In this document: positions 26,501 through 39,369 of the stretch, one piece after another | Numbering within the stretch: position 1 is the stretch's first letter | How the letters are laid out: each line of letters starts with the position of its first letter | Assembly: GCA_020226215.1 (NCBI GenBank) | Contig: CM035233.1 | Location: forward strand, 72,297,317-72,361,316 | Direction of reading: 5' to 3' | DNA length: 64,000 nt | Source of the DNA: Sindora glabra | Lineage: Eukaryota > Streptophyta > Magnoliopsida > Fabales > Fabaceae | The notes under the pieces: model-generated | The model's input: the letters and a program-made list of their open reading frames with translations, nothing else | The model's database searches: none | What the model was told of the DNA's origin: nothing | Translations under genes and position numbers: made by a program

Positions 26501-28439
26501 TGGATATGTTTACCTAATTATTTTGCTTAATGTTTTTGTTTAGGATTTTTGAGGATGATATGGGTTTAGGGCTTTTGTTTGTAGGTATATGGTAGGTTTT
26601 GCCACAAATCTCCAGATTTTAATTCTGGTTTGATGAGTCACTTGATAGTTCTGATATTTTTGGATATCAAAACTAAACATTCAATCCTTGTATTCATATC
26701 AACTTCTAGATTTGCCCTTTTTTTTCCTTTGTATATGTTTTGATTAACTAGAATCATCCTAGCATATTCTACTCCTCACGATATACTAATTTGCTATTGC
26801 TAATTTGCAGGTAGCATACACATGACAACAGAGCAAGTCCTTCACAAGGAAAAAGTGAAACAAAGAGAGTAGTAAGAAATATTTGGTGAGCTAATTTGCT
26901 AATTTATCTGTTATGAATTTACAGGATTCCTATGGTTTGATATGAGTTTATTTTAGTGATAAAAAATAAATATCTGATCATATATTAATATTACATATAA
27001 TAATAAATATATGTGATCTTATTATGATGCATATCGAAAATAATTAAATTTTAATGTTCTATTTTTTTTGGAATTATAGTTAATTATTAACAATATAATT
27101 TAAAATAGGGTATTTTTTATTTTAAAAATAATTTAATATAAAATAAAATTAATTAATTATAAAATGTATGCTTTCACTGTAGAAAACTTTTGTTAATTAT
27201 AGTTCTAATAAAATAAATTAAAACATGACAACTTTTATTATTGGTGATGCTATATAATTTTAATATATTAAATTATTTAATTATTATTTTTATGATAAAA
27301 ATATTATTATCATTAATCATATTTTTTATTTCATTTTTATATTATTTTAACGTATATGAAATCGAAAACCCATTTCATTTTAAATTATATTAAATGAAAT
27401 TATAAAATAATTATTTGACTCCATCCAACTGGGCGTAATATTAGTTTTATATTATATTACGAGGTCGTGAGATGTGTATGATAATCAGTAGCAAGCATCT
27501 TGCCATACGAGCGTTATTTGAAGATGCAACTGAGGTTTATCTATATTTTAGTCTCATAATTATAGTTGATTGTGGTAACCTTTGGAGGCAATGTTCTACC
27601 AAAAAAAGAAAAAAACCTTTGGAGGCAATGTCACGGGAATGAGATAGGAATGAGTTTGATTCTAGCTCTTGTTGATAGAAATAATAAAATTTTTTATATA
27701 TATCAAAAATAAAATTTAAAATTATAATTTAAATTTTGTACATTTATTAAATTTAATTTTATAAATTTATCTCATTATTTTAAATTTAATTATAATCCTT
27801 AATTTGTATTTAATATTTGATTTTAAATAGTATTACTTATGTATATAATATTGTTGTATTAATATGGGGGGGAAATTTGAGGACAAAGTTAGGATAAAAT
27901 TGTTGGCGATAATGAAATATAATTTATATGAAGTTTTTAAAATTTTTAAGGAATAAAATACGAAACTTTTTGAAAAAGAAAAAAGAAAAACCATGAGAAT
28001 GGAGTAATTGATAATATCACGTTGATGGAGATATTAATATTGGGGACAAATTAGGTTCGTTTATCCTTCATTTGTCACTTTAGTTGACCATTGTTGTGAA
28101 ATGACCAAAAAGCAAATTATGCTTACCCCGATTGATCATGATAATGACTCATTAATGTTAGTGAAGAGATTTTTGGTTATTGGGCACAAAAGAAAGTAAC
28201 TTGTGTTTTTGTTCTTATTTAATAAAAAATGTTGTCAATTTTATTGTTGAATTATGATCAGTATTATAAAATATTTTTTTTAATTTTTTTTATAAAGCTA
28301 AACACTCACTATTTGATGATTAAGCATCTTTTTTAGATTAGAAGAAAATAATGAAAAAAATAATTTTCAAAGCAATTAATTGTGTGAATTTTTTTTTTGG
28401 TATAAAAGAAAATAACAACACTAGCTAATTTGCTAACAT
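23531..28439. other. Gene-poor AT-rich interval
   Basis: No supportable gene. The patch at 26,370-26,900 has TTGCAG|GTAG-type splice-like sites and mixed composition and could be an old transcribed region, but no protein motif was found. A short duplicated phrase, CCTTTGGAGGCAATGT, occurs at about 27,580 and 27,616. Confidence 0.35.
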
Positions 28440-29545
28440 TTAAGAAAATGAGATACCTCTCATGTCATCCATTAAACGTTCAACATAATAGTTAGAAAGA
28501 CTATTATAGTTCATGATTTGAGGAATTAAGACTTGTATGTCATGTGCCAAATTTGCTAGACAATCAATCACTTGATTTGTTTCCCATAATAATGTTAAAA
28601 CTTTAGTTTGCCATTCCTTGCTGCTCAAATCCATAATGGAACTTATAAGTAAATAGCATAAATAGGATTTATCACGTCCCAACTTGGCTAAACTTAAAGT
28701 AACTTTTAAATCTATCTCAAACATAACTCTATTCCACCTAATTTCCCATGCAAACTTCATTCCTAAGAATAGCCCTTATAGTTCAATAATTATTACATTT
28801 GTAGTGCCGATGAATTTGTAGAATCCAAAAAGCCAAGTCCCAACTTCATCCCAAGAAACTCCCCTGCATCCTACTACTAAGTTGCTTCTAACTAATCCAT
28901 CAGTATTACATTTTACCCAACCAGTTAGTGGATGACACCTCCTAATTTTCTTTTCTATACACCTTATGCTTAGAGATTGGTGTTGCTTAAATTTTGCTAC
29001 CTCACATACTTCCCAAGCTTTTAAATTGGATACAAAAACAATGTTATGTAGATGTGGAGCATTCCTATTAAAAATCAGTTCATTGCAATAAGCCAACATA
29101 TGAAGCCAAATGTGGAATGCTATTTGTTACTTTATCTTTTACCCAAGTTATAGGAGAGGTTCCAAAAAAGCTAATCCTTAATATCTACTTGAAAGGAAGT
29201 CTACTAATGTCTAGGAGTTATAATCAAAAGCTAGAGATTATTGATTTCATCATAATCTTTGAGTGATTGAATAGCTATTTCATTAGCATGGTTACATCTC
29301 AAGCAAAGTGTTAAATTAGTAAGTTTCTTTACTCTTATTTGGTTGTTGATTAGTAGTATTTTTTTACCTACCAACCATAGAAAGGAGCATACTATTTTTG
29401 GACTCTACCAATACTATATTTTCTTCCATAACATTATGTTAATGCCAATCTTTGAAGCAGTAAGCCTTTTTACAAGCTATTTTAACAAAGAAATTGCCCT
29501 TTCTTGTTAAAGACTAACAAATTTTATCTGATCCTAAAGAGGCAT
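28440..29545 (-). pseudogene. L1-type LINE remnant: zf-RVT plus RNase H
   Basis: Read on the minus strand, about 29,540-29,230 gives a zf-RVT domain with several stops: a W-K-K-I block, then PKIVCSFLWLVGKKILL and C-L-R-C-N. The RNase H domain follows at 29,000-28,440 (GWVKCNTDG, VIIIEL, then GLFLGMKFAWEIRWNRVMFE, then DLSSKEWQTKV and IDCLANLAHD). The aspartate of N-T-D-G is retained. A single TAA near 28,776 replaces the tryptophan codon of the family motif E-L-W-G-L; apart from this stop the frame is open from 29,099 to 28,440. The element is 5' truncated, and the reverse transcriptase is not seen. Not functional. Confidence 0.7.
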
Positions 29546-29884
29546 AAGGTAGCATCATAATTAAAATTTATTGAGAATGTTGATTGGGATTATGTTTTTC
29601 ATTTTGTTAAAATCCCATTCCTCATCTCTCTTTACATAAGTTGTTACTAATACATCTTTTTCATTAAATGTGATTAGTACTTCATGTTAGAAGCATAGAG
29701 GGCTACTATTATGTGATTTTAATCCTTGAATGTTATGTTTCTATCTAAGAAAATAAGATTAAGTACAAGTTGGAACTTGTTAGCACATTAGATGAATATA
29801 TATGGTTCTTTTTTTATACATGGTAATCATTATTATAGAATTATCACTTAACATCATTGCATTTACATTGATAAAAAAGAAAAT

Positions 29885-29886
<2 letters not shown>

Positions 29887-29937
<51 letters not shown>
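29887..29937. repeat. TA microsatellite
   Basis: TA run of about 50 bp. Confidence 0.9.
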
Positions 29938-29939
<2 letters not shown>

Positions 29940-30691
29940 GATGTAGTAATATTTTTATAAATAAGCATAATTTATAAATTTGGTTTAAATAAAATCAATA
30001 TTATAAAGCCTAATTTTTTAAGAAGAGATGAAGTGTTAGGCATAAGTAAACTTAAGATGATACTTATACAATAAACTGACATCTAAAGGTTATGTTGTGG
30101 AAAACTATTTAAGAAGTACACACTTATAACATCAATTTTTTTAATTAGTAACTGACGTAGAATGTCTTATGTTACCTATAAATTACTTCTAAAGTTTCTT
30201 TTCTTTTCCACTCTTTCTTTTATTTATGACTTTACTCTATAGCTTTTGTTTCACTTCATTTTATTTATATGGCATAAGAGGATAACACAAGATTAATATT
30301 ACTCATTTATCAATTATTAAGATGCAAGTTGATACTCCTGAATGTAATTATTTACAAGTTTTATATCATTCATATAAGAGTATTAATAACAAGAAAGAAC
30401 AACTATATATAAGCATTCATTGAATAAAAAAATTTTATTTACAAGTCTTACATCATTCATATGAGGCTATACTTTGTTACAATTGTCATGGATATGATAG
30501 TAAGGGAAAAAGACTATTTTGTAAATACCATATAGATGTTCACCATATTTTTCTTCAAAATTGTGAGAGCAAATTATTAATTATAATGCTATTGTATAAT
30601 ATTTATTAGCTAATATTTATAATGTTGTTATAATGATGATTTATAATTTTATGCATTTTTAGAAAAATATTTCGATGCAGAAGTTATAAAC

Positions 30692-30725
30692 CAAAAACAA
30701 ACAAACAAACAAACAAACAAACAAA
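30692..30725. repeat. CAAA tetranucleotide microsatellite
   Basis: Seven or so CAAA units in a row. Confidence 0.85.
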
Positions 30726-33356
30726 ACACATTGATAATTTATTATAAAACTAACTCAATTATAAGTGGGATGATACTATATTGTTTATTTTGCCAAACTG
30801 ATGTATAAAGGTATATCACCTAACTCTAATAAATAATGGTAGTAAACATTTACTAGAAGCTACCTAACTCTAATAAATTAAGGTAGTAATCATTTACTAA
30901 AGATGACATTTATGAGATATTGGTATCTGAAGTCAATTTTTTTTAACAATTGAAACATAAAGGATGATTTTTTTCCTTTATTTATAACAAGTTAGTATAC
31001 AATATGAAGTTTTTTTTATTAAAAGGCAATGCTTAAAGTTTGGTAATCTATTTTAATCATCATGACAATTTGTTAACAGTTTGCATGTCATAACAATATA
31101 TCAACAATTTACATGTTGTGAGAGTTTATCACCAATTTTCTCACAACTTATAAACAAGGTCTTTTTTACCTTTTTGAAACAATAATCAAGATAACTTTTC
31201 TTGAGGTACTTGATTGCTTCATTTGCTATGAGCATCGGACTATTCCTATGTTTCAGTGAAAGAATTGACATGTTGATTGCTTTATGTGATATGTCAAACT
31301 TTGATACACATAGATAAAACAACATTATTCTCAAATTAAAAAATAGAAACATTGAAATGCTCAAATCAAATAATCAATATATACAAAATTATTATGTCAA
31401 ACTTTAATGAATTATAAAGTAACTATAAATTGTTATGAGAAGAAGTAACACCTGTAATCTTGCATTAGTAAGTTTGATTACAATATAAAATTCATGATAC
31501 CATTTTTTCTAACTATAATTTATCAATAATTTACATCTTCAACTCAGAAGCCTTAAAATAGTATAAATGAATTATAATAAAAGGTATCTTACTTTTTCTT
31601 TTCATATAAAGTTTGTTATTCATTATAAATTACAGTTTCTTATATGTTAGATTGTTCAATTTATTGTTATTTATATCTGTATAATTGTATGAGAAAAATA
31701 TTTTGACTTATGAAGTTTTTGCATTTGTTACTATTGTATCTATTATTATTTGTTAGATTGTTCATTTAAAGTTTTTTATATTTGTTGTTGTTATTTGTAT
31801 TTGTATAATTGTATTAGAAAAATGTGATTAGTTAATGCTAAAAAATAATTTCAATACTACTTCTTGCAAAATTATAAAATTTTTATTTGAAACATATTTT
31901 TAAACAAGATATTGTAGTTTATGACATTAGTTTTTTATTAAAAAATAATATTTAAACCTCTATAATTAAATGACATTGTTTTACTATATATATTGAGTTT
32001 CTCTTGAGAACTAATGTTCAATATTAAAACATTTCAAATCACAAGGCTTGTGATGAAAATAAAAAGGATGAAGTCATTGCGCCATTTGTAAATTTTATTG
32101 TAGAACTTTTTCCAATCCTAAAATGATTCTTTTTCTATCAAGTATGCTTATATTTCAATTTTAAGACAATGCTCTTCAACTTTTTGTATTTATACTTATC
32201 AATTGTTTTGCAATGTTATGATCTATTGGCCCATTAGTAAATATGTGATGTTGTATATTCATTAGAAAAGTACAAAATATAAACATAAGAATATTTTACA
32301 TTTTATATTTTATTCTTGTTACTTAATTTCTAATTTCAAAATTAATCATGTTTTGTTGCCTTTTATTTTGATATAGGTTATACAAATAAGAAATTTAATT
32401 TCATTCTTTTTTATTTAATGTTTAATAGTATTTTTTACTATTTATTTATATACAATGTGTAATATTATATATTAAATTTTAATGAATGTTCATTACATTT
32501 ACAAATATTAGACACAAGATAGCTTTTCTAAGGAGCATTAACTTCACATATTTATCGATAGATATCTGATATAAATTTTTACCATTATCATTCTATTCTT
32601 ATAATATTTAAAATTGTTAAAATTGAGATTTTTAAGTGTTATTGGAGATGTTGGAAATTGAAGGAATCAAACAGGGAGGAATTGTGAAAGGAAGAGTGTT
32701 AAAGAGGAGGAGCAGTGAGAAAAAGCTAGTAAGAATGTAAAGTGAAGGTGGGTTAGAAGAGAAAGTTGTACCACATCAATTATTTAAAATAATTATATTT
32801 GAATATTATTTATTTTAACATCATAGTTGTAAAAAATGACAATGATTATTATTTGTATAAAACTAACGTAATTGTATTTTTTTTTCATGTTGGTTGTTAA
32901 TCAAAGTGGAATAGTTTAACATATAATGATACTCATATATGTCTCAATTCATAACCGATATTGAAAATGAAAGATAATAATGTTAAAGGATAATTCTATA
33001 GTAGTGAATTATGATATAGCAATATAAGTTAAGTTATACCTTTTTAAATGACATACTGGATTTTTTTATTATCATAATTGTAAGTTGATTAAACTATTAG
33101 ATATATATATGTATGGATTAAGAATTGAACATAACGAAAGGCATAAATCTCTGAAAGCTCTTGACAATGACTTGTTAGGTTTGTTCCTATTATTTATGCA
33201 TATCATTTTTACAAAAAGGTTGGAGTAATTGAATGTTGATAGATTTGAATATGTAAATTGTCTTATAATTTTGATGTTAAGTTTTTCTTTTTTTTTAATA
33301 GTAAATTTTCTAGTTTGATAAATTTTTGCAAGCAAGGCTCAAGTATGTTTATACTA

Positions 33357-33825
33357 AGAAGTCATTTAATTCATACAAGAAATAACTTTTTATAAAAAAT
33401 TAAATTTTTTAAAAAATAATTTTCTATGTTAATTTTTTGATCAGTACTCAAAGTTATTTGATTGACACATAAAAAGTAATATTTTCTAAGAAGAAACATC
33501 CTTTATTTTGTTTGATTTAATTTTGACTATTCTGGAAAGTATTAATAAAATAATTACTATATTTTTAATATTATTATAACACAAATTAATAAATTTTAAT
33601 TATTATTAATTAAATTTAATGATGATAATTTTATCATTGTAATATAGAAAAATAGAATTTATCTAAGAGAAAGGTGAGTAAGTAATTTTCTTGCTTTGTG
33701 GGAATAAGACTTTTTGTCATATTTTTTTTAATTTATTAGATAATAGTTAATCAAATAATTCACCCTTTTATTATTTCTCGAGAAATAAAACTTCTTATAC
33801 TATTGAAGCGAACAAAACGACTTCT
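33357..33825. mobile_element. MITE-like repeat, AGAAGTC family, copy 1
   Basis: The ends AGAAGTCATTTAATTC and, inverted, AGAAGTCGTTTTGTTC form an imperfect terminal inverted repeat about 469 bp apart. The interior is A/T-rich with no frame. A second copy at 45,238-45,695 aligns along its length (TTAATAAATTTTAAT, AAGTAATTTTCTT, ATTCACCCTTTTATT landmarks). Superfamily unknown, since no clear target duplication was seen. Confidence 0.6.
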
Positions 33826-34922
33826 AAAAATTCATTAAGTTAATTCATTGATTAGTATAATGAGAAATGTAGAGAAATCTAATGAGCAAATACACGAAAT
33901 ATTTACATACATAGGAAGTAATTTTTATCCAATAAGAAGTAATCATGTGAGCCTAAGTCAAAGTAGTCGAAAATATGGTTTCTTTAGCGCTCAATGTAGT
34001 CATTTGATCAATGTGGCCTATGCCTTCTAGGGTGGCACTCAAAATCTAATTGATCTACTGACTAAGTAAGAGTGCATAATTAACATAACTACCTGCATGA
34101 GTGGAATTTGAGTGGTCATTACCTGATTTACCAATGTAATATTTGTCAAATTCATTGTTACAAATTCTAATCGTTGTATCAAACAATATATATAAGCAGA
34201 CATAACATCCACTTGCTCCGAACAAAAGAATAAAAATAAATAAAAGAAGAAAGGATTTTATAAAAGAAGGGTGTGATTTATTTCATAATTCGATCAAACA
34301 AGAATTTTTTCTTTCTCTGTAAAACGTAGGTGATAAAGAGTAACTGTACACTACATACTCCGTATGCATGAATTGTTTGCAAAATATATAGAAAGGGGTT
34401 GTTATAATTTTTTGTAATTTTTGTTGTAATTTCATTAAAGGTAAAAATGTTTATGCCACAAATTTTGTCAACAGGAACTTGCAAAAAAAATAAAATTATC
34501 CTTGCTATGCAACTCTTCATAGGTGTGTGAGTTAATATGATAAAAAAATTTACGTAAAATTTAAAAGTTTCATAACCGGAAGCCTTTACTAGAAAAGCCT
34601 CCAAAAGTGATTACTGTGACTCCTCATCGAGCCAAGGGTGGACTAAATGAAGATTATCTGTCTTACAAAATTACTCATTAATCCCAATCATGACATTTAT
34701 TTGTTACTGGAAAAATTTAATCACTTTACCATACATTTTGAGTCCTCATTAATTTATAAGTGAACGAAGGAAAATGAAGGTATCATTGTTAAATCTGACA
34801 TGATTTGAACTTACATATTGTGACAATTTATATCCAATATTAATCAGGGCTGCTACATTTTTCTTACCCGTTCTCGCAATATTGTATAAATTAACTCATT
34901 TAATTACGTATCTTCATTTGGT

Positions 34923-34956
<34 letters not shown>

Positions 34957-36280
34957 ATATATATAACTAGAGCAAGTTTTCGATGGTCTAAAGAACCCAG
35001 CAATAGTTTGAAGGAACTCGTCAATTGGCACTGAAAACAGGTGATCTGTGGTTTTGGTAGACAGAAGAATGGCCAAAACCTTCTTGCCATCATGTGATGG
35101 TTGGAAAATGTGCTGAAAATCTAAGGTTGGATTAAATTCTTTCATGTCATGTTTAAATTTCAAAATTGAAGTTCATAATTCAATCATCAAAGAATTTAAA
35201 ATTTATAGGTTAAAATATTTTATTTAGTAATAAATAGATAGAACTTATGAATTATCTAAATATTATAGAAAAAAATTTTAAATTATGAAATTTACTTAAA
35301 ATAGATATCATTTTATAAATTCTATATTTATTTTTGAAATACTATATTAATTATTATTTCTCATTTATGAGAATTATGTAAAATTATTCATTTTTAATAC
35401 AAAACTTTAAAAATTTTAATATTTATTAAATGGTTATCTAAACACAAGTTCAAAGATACGCCAAAATGCTTAATGTGGATGCAAGTCCCAACTTAGACTC
35501 GAGTCCCAAGCCATGCACCACTTATTCGTGTTTCAGTATCTGATATATGCTATCGTCAAGAAAAAGGCCTTAAATAAAGTAAGCCACTGATTATTATTTT
35601 ATACCCGCGTTTAGATCATCTACCAAATGAATTATATGGTGTTTGATTCACACTTGGCTAGCTACATTGACTCTTAATATAATTAAGACATCACATAAAG
35701 TATGTAAAATGTTATTTTAGCCCTTCTAATCTTACATATGGTTTCCGTAAAAACAAAAAAACAGAAGGGCGTTAAAATGTAATATAATACTGACATGTGG
35801 TAAATTGCTTGACCCAAGATCGGGTGCAGATTTCAAATTTATTGGCTTCGGTGCAGATTTCAAATTTATTGGCTTCTAAGCAATTGTTGGGCCTTTAAGT
35901 GCAAGTTTCAGATTCAGAATAAAGTTAAACCTTCTAGTCCAGGAACACTCAGGTTCGAGTTTTTTTTATTATATACCCACATGTAGCTTGCATTTAGACA
36001 TTAACCGATTCGAAATGTTCCAAGGGAAATTAACCTCAGCCTTAAACTCCCAGTATAAATTTCTCTTTATTTTTGCACCTTTTGCTCCGGGAGAGGAGAT
36101 AAATGGCCTCTTGAGGGTTGAGGAAAATCTGCAATAATTGACAAGATAGCTAATGGTTTTATTCCATTTGATTCTGCGAGAGAAAATAAAGCCAGTAGAG
36201 AGTTGCATGTACAAAAACTACTCCTTAACTCCTTTTCGACTGAAGAGAAAAAGTGAGCTGTGCATATACATACATCCATC
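33826..36280. other. Interval upstream of the Aux/IAA 3' end
   Basis: No gene supported. The minus-strand frame 35163-34900 (starting MKFKHDMKEFNPTLDF) has balanced composition over its first 60 codons and may be a gene fragment, but no family is recognised. A TA/CA microsatellite lies at 34,925-34,958. The open frames at 35,969-36,279 lie just beyond the Aux/IAA stop codon and are probably 3' flank. Confidence 0.35.
35823..35876. repeat. Perfect 27-bp tandem duplication
   Basis: The 27-bp unit beginning GGTGCAGATTTCAAATTTAT and ending TGGCTTC is repeated twice in direct succession with no mismatch (35823-35849 and 35850-35876). Confidence 0.9.
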
Positions 36281-36405
36281 TAAAACATATACTTGAGTAG
36301 AAAAATCAGTGAGTGCTTTCCTTGAGCTATCTCACTTTATAGGCCAAAATTGGATATTACAGAATGAGACATATATCAAAGAGGCTGTGTCATATATGCA
36401 TGATT

Positions 36406-37159
36406 TTAACATCCAAATGTCTCTACCCTTGTGATCTTCAGTCTCTTGACAGTGGACAAGAACATCCTGCACAATCAAAATACCGTACAAATTAGTGACC
36501 ATTAGTTACGGAGGAACTACACACAGCTAGACTTGACTTACTCCCAAGGCACATCCCCAACCATCATCAAGTCCCCTTCTTCGTCCTCGTAAGTCAGAAC
36601 ATGACATCTTTCCGGTTGCACTCCGTCCATCTCAGTCCCCCCTGTACCAACATCCCATTTGTCATTTAATTTTCTCGGGAAACAAACTTTCAGAATGAAA
36701 ATACCAATAACAATATTAGACATTACGTACATAGAATGGTAGTTTCAAACATGTGTTCAAGAGTCTTGACTAACTCCTGGTACCCATCATGAGCTAATAT
36801 GTCGAGTTTTCTGCCGATGGGAATGCCTTCCATGTAAACCTTCACGAAGAAGCTTGTATGCTCACTGCAATCATTTTCCTGTGCCCATTCGGATTGTCTT
36901 CCCCTAATCAGTTCAAACAATATTTGACAGAATTAGAATATATAGAACCTTAAAACTCATATGAAACTGACAAGTTTACACTGCATTTATACCTCGAACG
37001 AGAAGAGCCAGCAGCATGTTGAGTGGCTGACAGACTGAGGCCGAGCCTGAGATCTGTAGGAAGGTCTCCATTAAACTGGGTGAGAGAGGAAGCACTGGAT
37101 GGGTTGTTGCAGCTGTTCATAGAAGACGAGGAATTAGAACTGGAGGAGCCTTTTCCCAT
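36406..37159 (-). CDS. IAA20/IAA30-like: Non-canonical Aux/IAA repressor, IAA20/IAA30 type
   Basis: A nuclear transcriptional repressor of auxin response that pairs with ARF factors through its PB1 domain. Four exons (37159-36993, 36903-36731, 36641-36542, 36466-36406) join in phase to give 166 aa; split codons restore the conserved tryptophan in T-T-I-L-W and the E-M-F junction. The start is MGKGSSSSNSSSS, typical of the clade. The EAR motif LRLGLSL (residues 37-43) recruits TOPLESS-type corepressors. The PB1 domain runs from FFVKVYMEGIPIGRKLD, which carries the basic face, through TYEDEEGD, the acidic face, to VGDVPWEMF. The tail is KRLKITRVETFGC. Domain II (the G-W-P-P-V degron core) is absent: the spacer is only QHAAGSSRSRGRQSEW. 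Loss of the degron is known for IAA20, IAA30 and IAA31, which escape rapid TIR1/AFB-driven turnover. Family call is near certain; one-to-one orthology is inferred from motifs and neighbours. Confidence 0.93.
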
Positions 37160-37203
37160 GGTGGAACTAGCTACATGACAGACCGAGCCGCCACCTTGTT
37201 GCC

Positions 37204-37212
37204 TTAAATAAA
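37204..37212 (-). promoter_or_regulatory. Candidate TATA element of the Aux/IAA gene
   Basis: TTTATTTAAGG reads on the minus strand 45-55 bp before the ATG, just downstream of a TGTCTC motif. Spacing fits a core promoter with a short leader; evidence is positional only. Confidence 0.3.
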
Positions 37213-37218
37213 CAAAGA

Positions 37219-37224
37219 GAGACA
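37219..37224 (-). promoter_or_regulatory. AuxRE (TGTCTC) of the Aux/IAA gene
   Basis: GAGACA on the plus strand reads TGTCTC, the classic auxin response element, about 60 bp before the start codon. ARF factors bind it. A second, higher-affinity type (TGTCGG) lies about 120 bp further upstream. Confidence 0.5.
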
Positions 37225-37340
37225 GAGAGAAAGAAATCCATGAATAAAGACTTCCTCAGCAGCTGTGCCCTCCGCCACCCTCCTTTTTTTTTTTTTCGTT
37301 CTTCAATGTAATTGGTAGACCTCTTTTGTTCTCATGCTAG

Positions 37341-37356
37341 CCGACAACTACACGTG
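37341..37356 (-). promoter_or_regulatory. TGTCGG AuxRE next to a CACGTG G-box
   Basis: CCGACA at 37341-37346 reads TGTCGG on the minus strand, a high-affinity ARF site. A palindromic CACGTG lies at 37351-37356, four bases away. G-boxes are bound by PIF-type bHLH and by bZIP factors. Both sit about 185-200 bp before the Aux/IAA start, so auxin and light inputs could meet here; that is inference. Confidence 0.45.
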
Positions 37357-37359
37357 TCA

Positions 37360-39155
37360 TAACTATTTTGTCATCCATTCTCAACATGTTTTTATTTTTC
37401 TTCTTAGTTAATTAATTCCGTTCAATGCACCTTCTTAATTAATTCATACGCAAAATACAATACACCAATTTTTCATGGTTGACTGTTGACATACATATAC
37501 TACATTGATGGAAGCAGAGAAAAGAGGAGACTTCAAACAATTTCACTTCCAGTTCAAATAAATGGACTCAAATAATTAATTTAGTAATAGCTTGGATGCA
37601 ATATTAAGAAGAGATTCTTGTATAAACTTAATTTATTATGGAATGTGGATATGGATTAAAAGAGAGAAATAAATACAATATTAAATATGAATTCACGTAG
37701 ATCAGTGAACTAATAATAAGCTTAGTTCCATTTAATTTTTTTTTTACGAAGTATGGTAATTAATTAGTAATCTATGGTTTAATATTATATTTAGTGTAAA
37801 TCTAAGGGAAATTTGAGAGTAGGAGACAAATGTTGGACAAAGCGTGTGGGGAGTAACAGCAAGGGAATGAATGTAGACTGTAGACAATTGATGGGCAAAA
37901 AGACATTGATATCAGAAACCTTGTACACATAAATCATTCAATGGATATAATCATCGTGTTGCGCATGAGGGGCCTTGGACACAGAAACTAGGTATTTAAA
38001 GGGCATTGGTGCTGCAAATTCTTGCTCTATACGAAGGAACACATTGATGTACTTCCTTGAACCACTCTTCACCCCATAACCCAATTAGTGAGACTTGGAA
38101 CATAATTATGATGACAACTTGTATTCATTCATTGCATTTTGGCTGAACCAAATCTGTCAAAGACCAAGCCTCCCTAGTTTGAACAATCAACCGGACAAAG
38201 CTTACCATCATGTTCTTCCATTTTCCTTCATAATATGTTGGCCATATGAAGAAACTGACAATAGAAAACTAGTACAATATATTGGCTCAATTATTAACGG
38301 AGAAACTTATATTATATGATAAAATGTACATAATGTTTTTTTTTTCAATCATATGAATAATTCATTCATTAGACGTATATAAATACAAGACGGCACAAAA
38401 ATATTTAAGAAAGATAAAATACTATTAAATTAAAAGTTTTCGATTAAAATATATGATGTTTATGATCTATAGAAATTACTATTTAAAATCTATCTCTGAT
38501 TTTATAAAATTTATTGACATACTATTTTATTTTATTACTTAAAACAAAAAGGGAGAGAAAGGCAAAATCTCGGTTGTTGAAGAACGTGACAAATGTGAAT
38601 TTACAGATACAAAAGGTAAAATGATACCACAGACAGGCAATCGACTCTCTTTGGTAACACAGAGAAAAGAATGAAACAGAGAAAAGACACAAAGTGCTTC
38701 ATTTTAAGATGAAATGATTTTCCAGAGCTTTTAGAAATTTAGATGTTTTCATGGCTCATACATCTGTTCTTGACAATAATTAAACCGAATCATGAAATAA
38801 AAATATAAAATGAATAATTTAACAATAAAATATTCAACTACACAGATTTTGTCGTTTTTCACAAATTAAACATTGCGTCCAAATTCAACATATTGCCCCT
38901 TCGTTTCTTTTTTTCACGTGTCTAAGAAAACATCTCTCACCCTAATCACATGCTGAATTTACTGTACATGTTGATTCACAGGTTGAAGAGCGAAACAAGG
39001 GCGTATTTGCTTGAATCTAAAGATATAGGAAAATGCTGGAGAGGGAGATCTCAGATTACAAATTCAAAAGAAGGAGAAGAAGGAAAAAAAGGGAAATTAA
39101 AATGTTCCCCACCACCCCAACCATAAGGTTGCTTCCATTAACCATCAGTTTGTCA
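37360..39155. other. Distal promoter and intergenic DNA of the Aux/IAA gene
   Basis: No gene or clear element was seen. The sequence is of mixed composition up to about 38,300, then AT-rich. Confidence 0.35.
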
Positions 39156-39156
39156 T

Positions 39157-39369
39157 TTGGTCTCCAACACAGTATTTGTGTTGAACCTTAGAAAAGCAGA
39201 TTGCAACCCACAGCCTCCTTTTTCTCCACTAGCCTCAGCAGAGATGTCTAGTAAATTCAAGACCAAAATCCCTTTCATTTCTCTGTCACTAGCTCCTGTT
39301 CTTCTCACTGCCCTTCTTTTTCCTCATTGCTTTGGATATCTGTCATCATTGTCTAGGTCAAATTCCTAG
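39157..39369 (+). other. Short open frame with signal-peptide-like segment, uncertain
   Basis: From the internal ATG at 39,244 the frame reads MSSKFKTKIPFISL followed by a hydrophobic stretch (SLAPVLLTALLFPHC), which would suit a secretory signal or membrane anchor. It ends after 41 codons in AT-rich DNA. No homologous family is recognised and no following exon was found, so it may be chance or a gene fragment. Confidence 0.2.

Larger units (their letters stand above)
29546..33350. other. AT-rich interval with a possible CACTA-type end
   Basis: No gene was recognised; the open frames at 31101-31364 and 33072-33335 have no motif. Near 33,005, TTCTATAGTAGTG (CACTACTATAGAA on the minus strand) looks like a CACTA-type terminus, and the adjacent subterminal sequence (ATAACCGATATTG, ACATATATGAG) resembles that of the 12.1-kb element. 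A matching left end was not found. A duplicated block with TTAGATTGTTCA lies at about 31,650 and 31,760. Confidence 0.3.

Noticed and set aside
29780..29968. 62-codon frame with Y-I repeats
   Set aside because: It is the translation of a TA microsatellite.
39157..39369. Small secreted peptide gene
   Set aside because: Only a hydrophobic N-terminal stretch supports it; no mature-peptide motif, no second exon and no transcript evidence, so it is listed at low confidence only.
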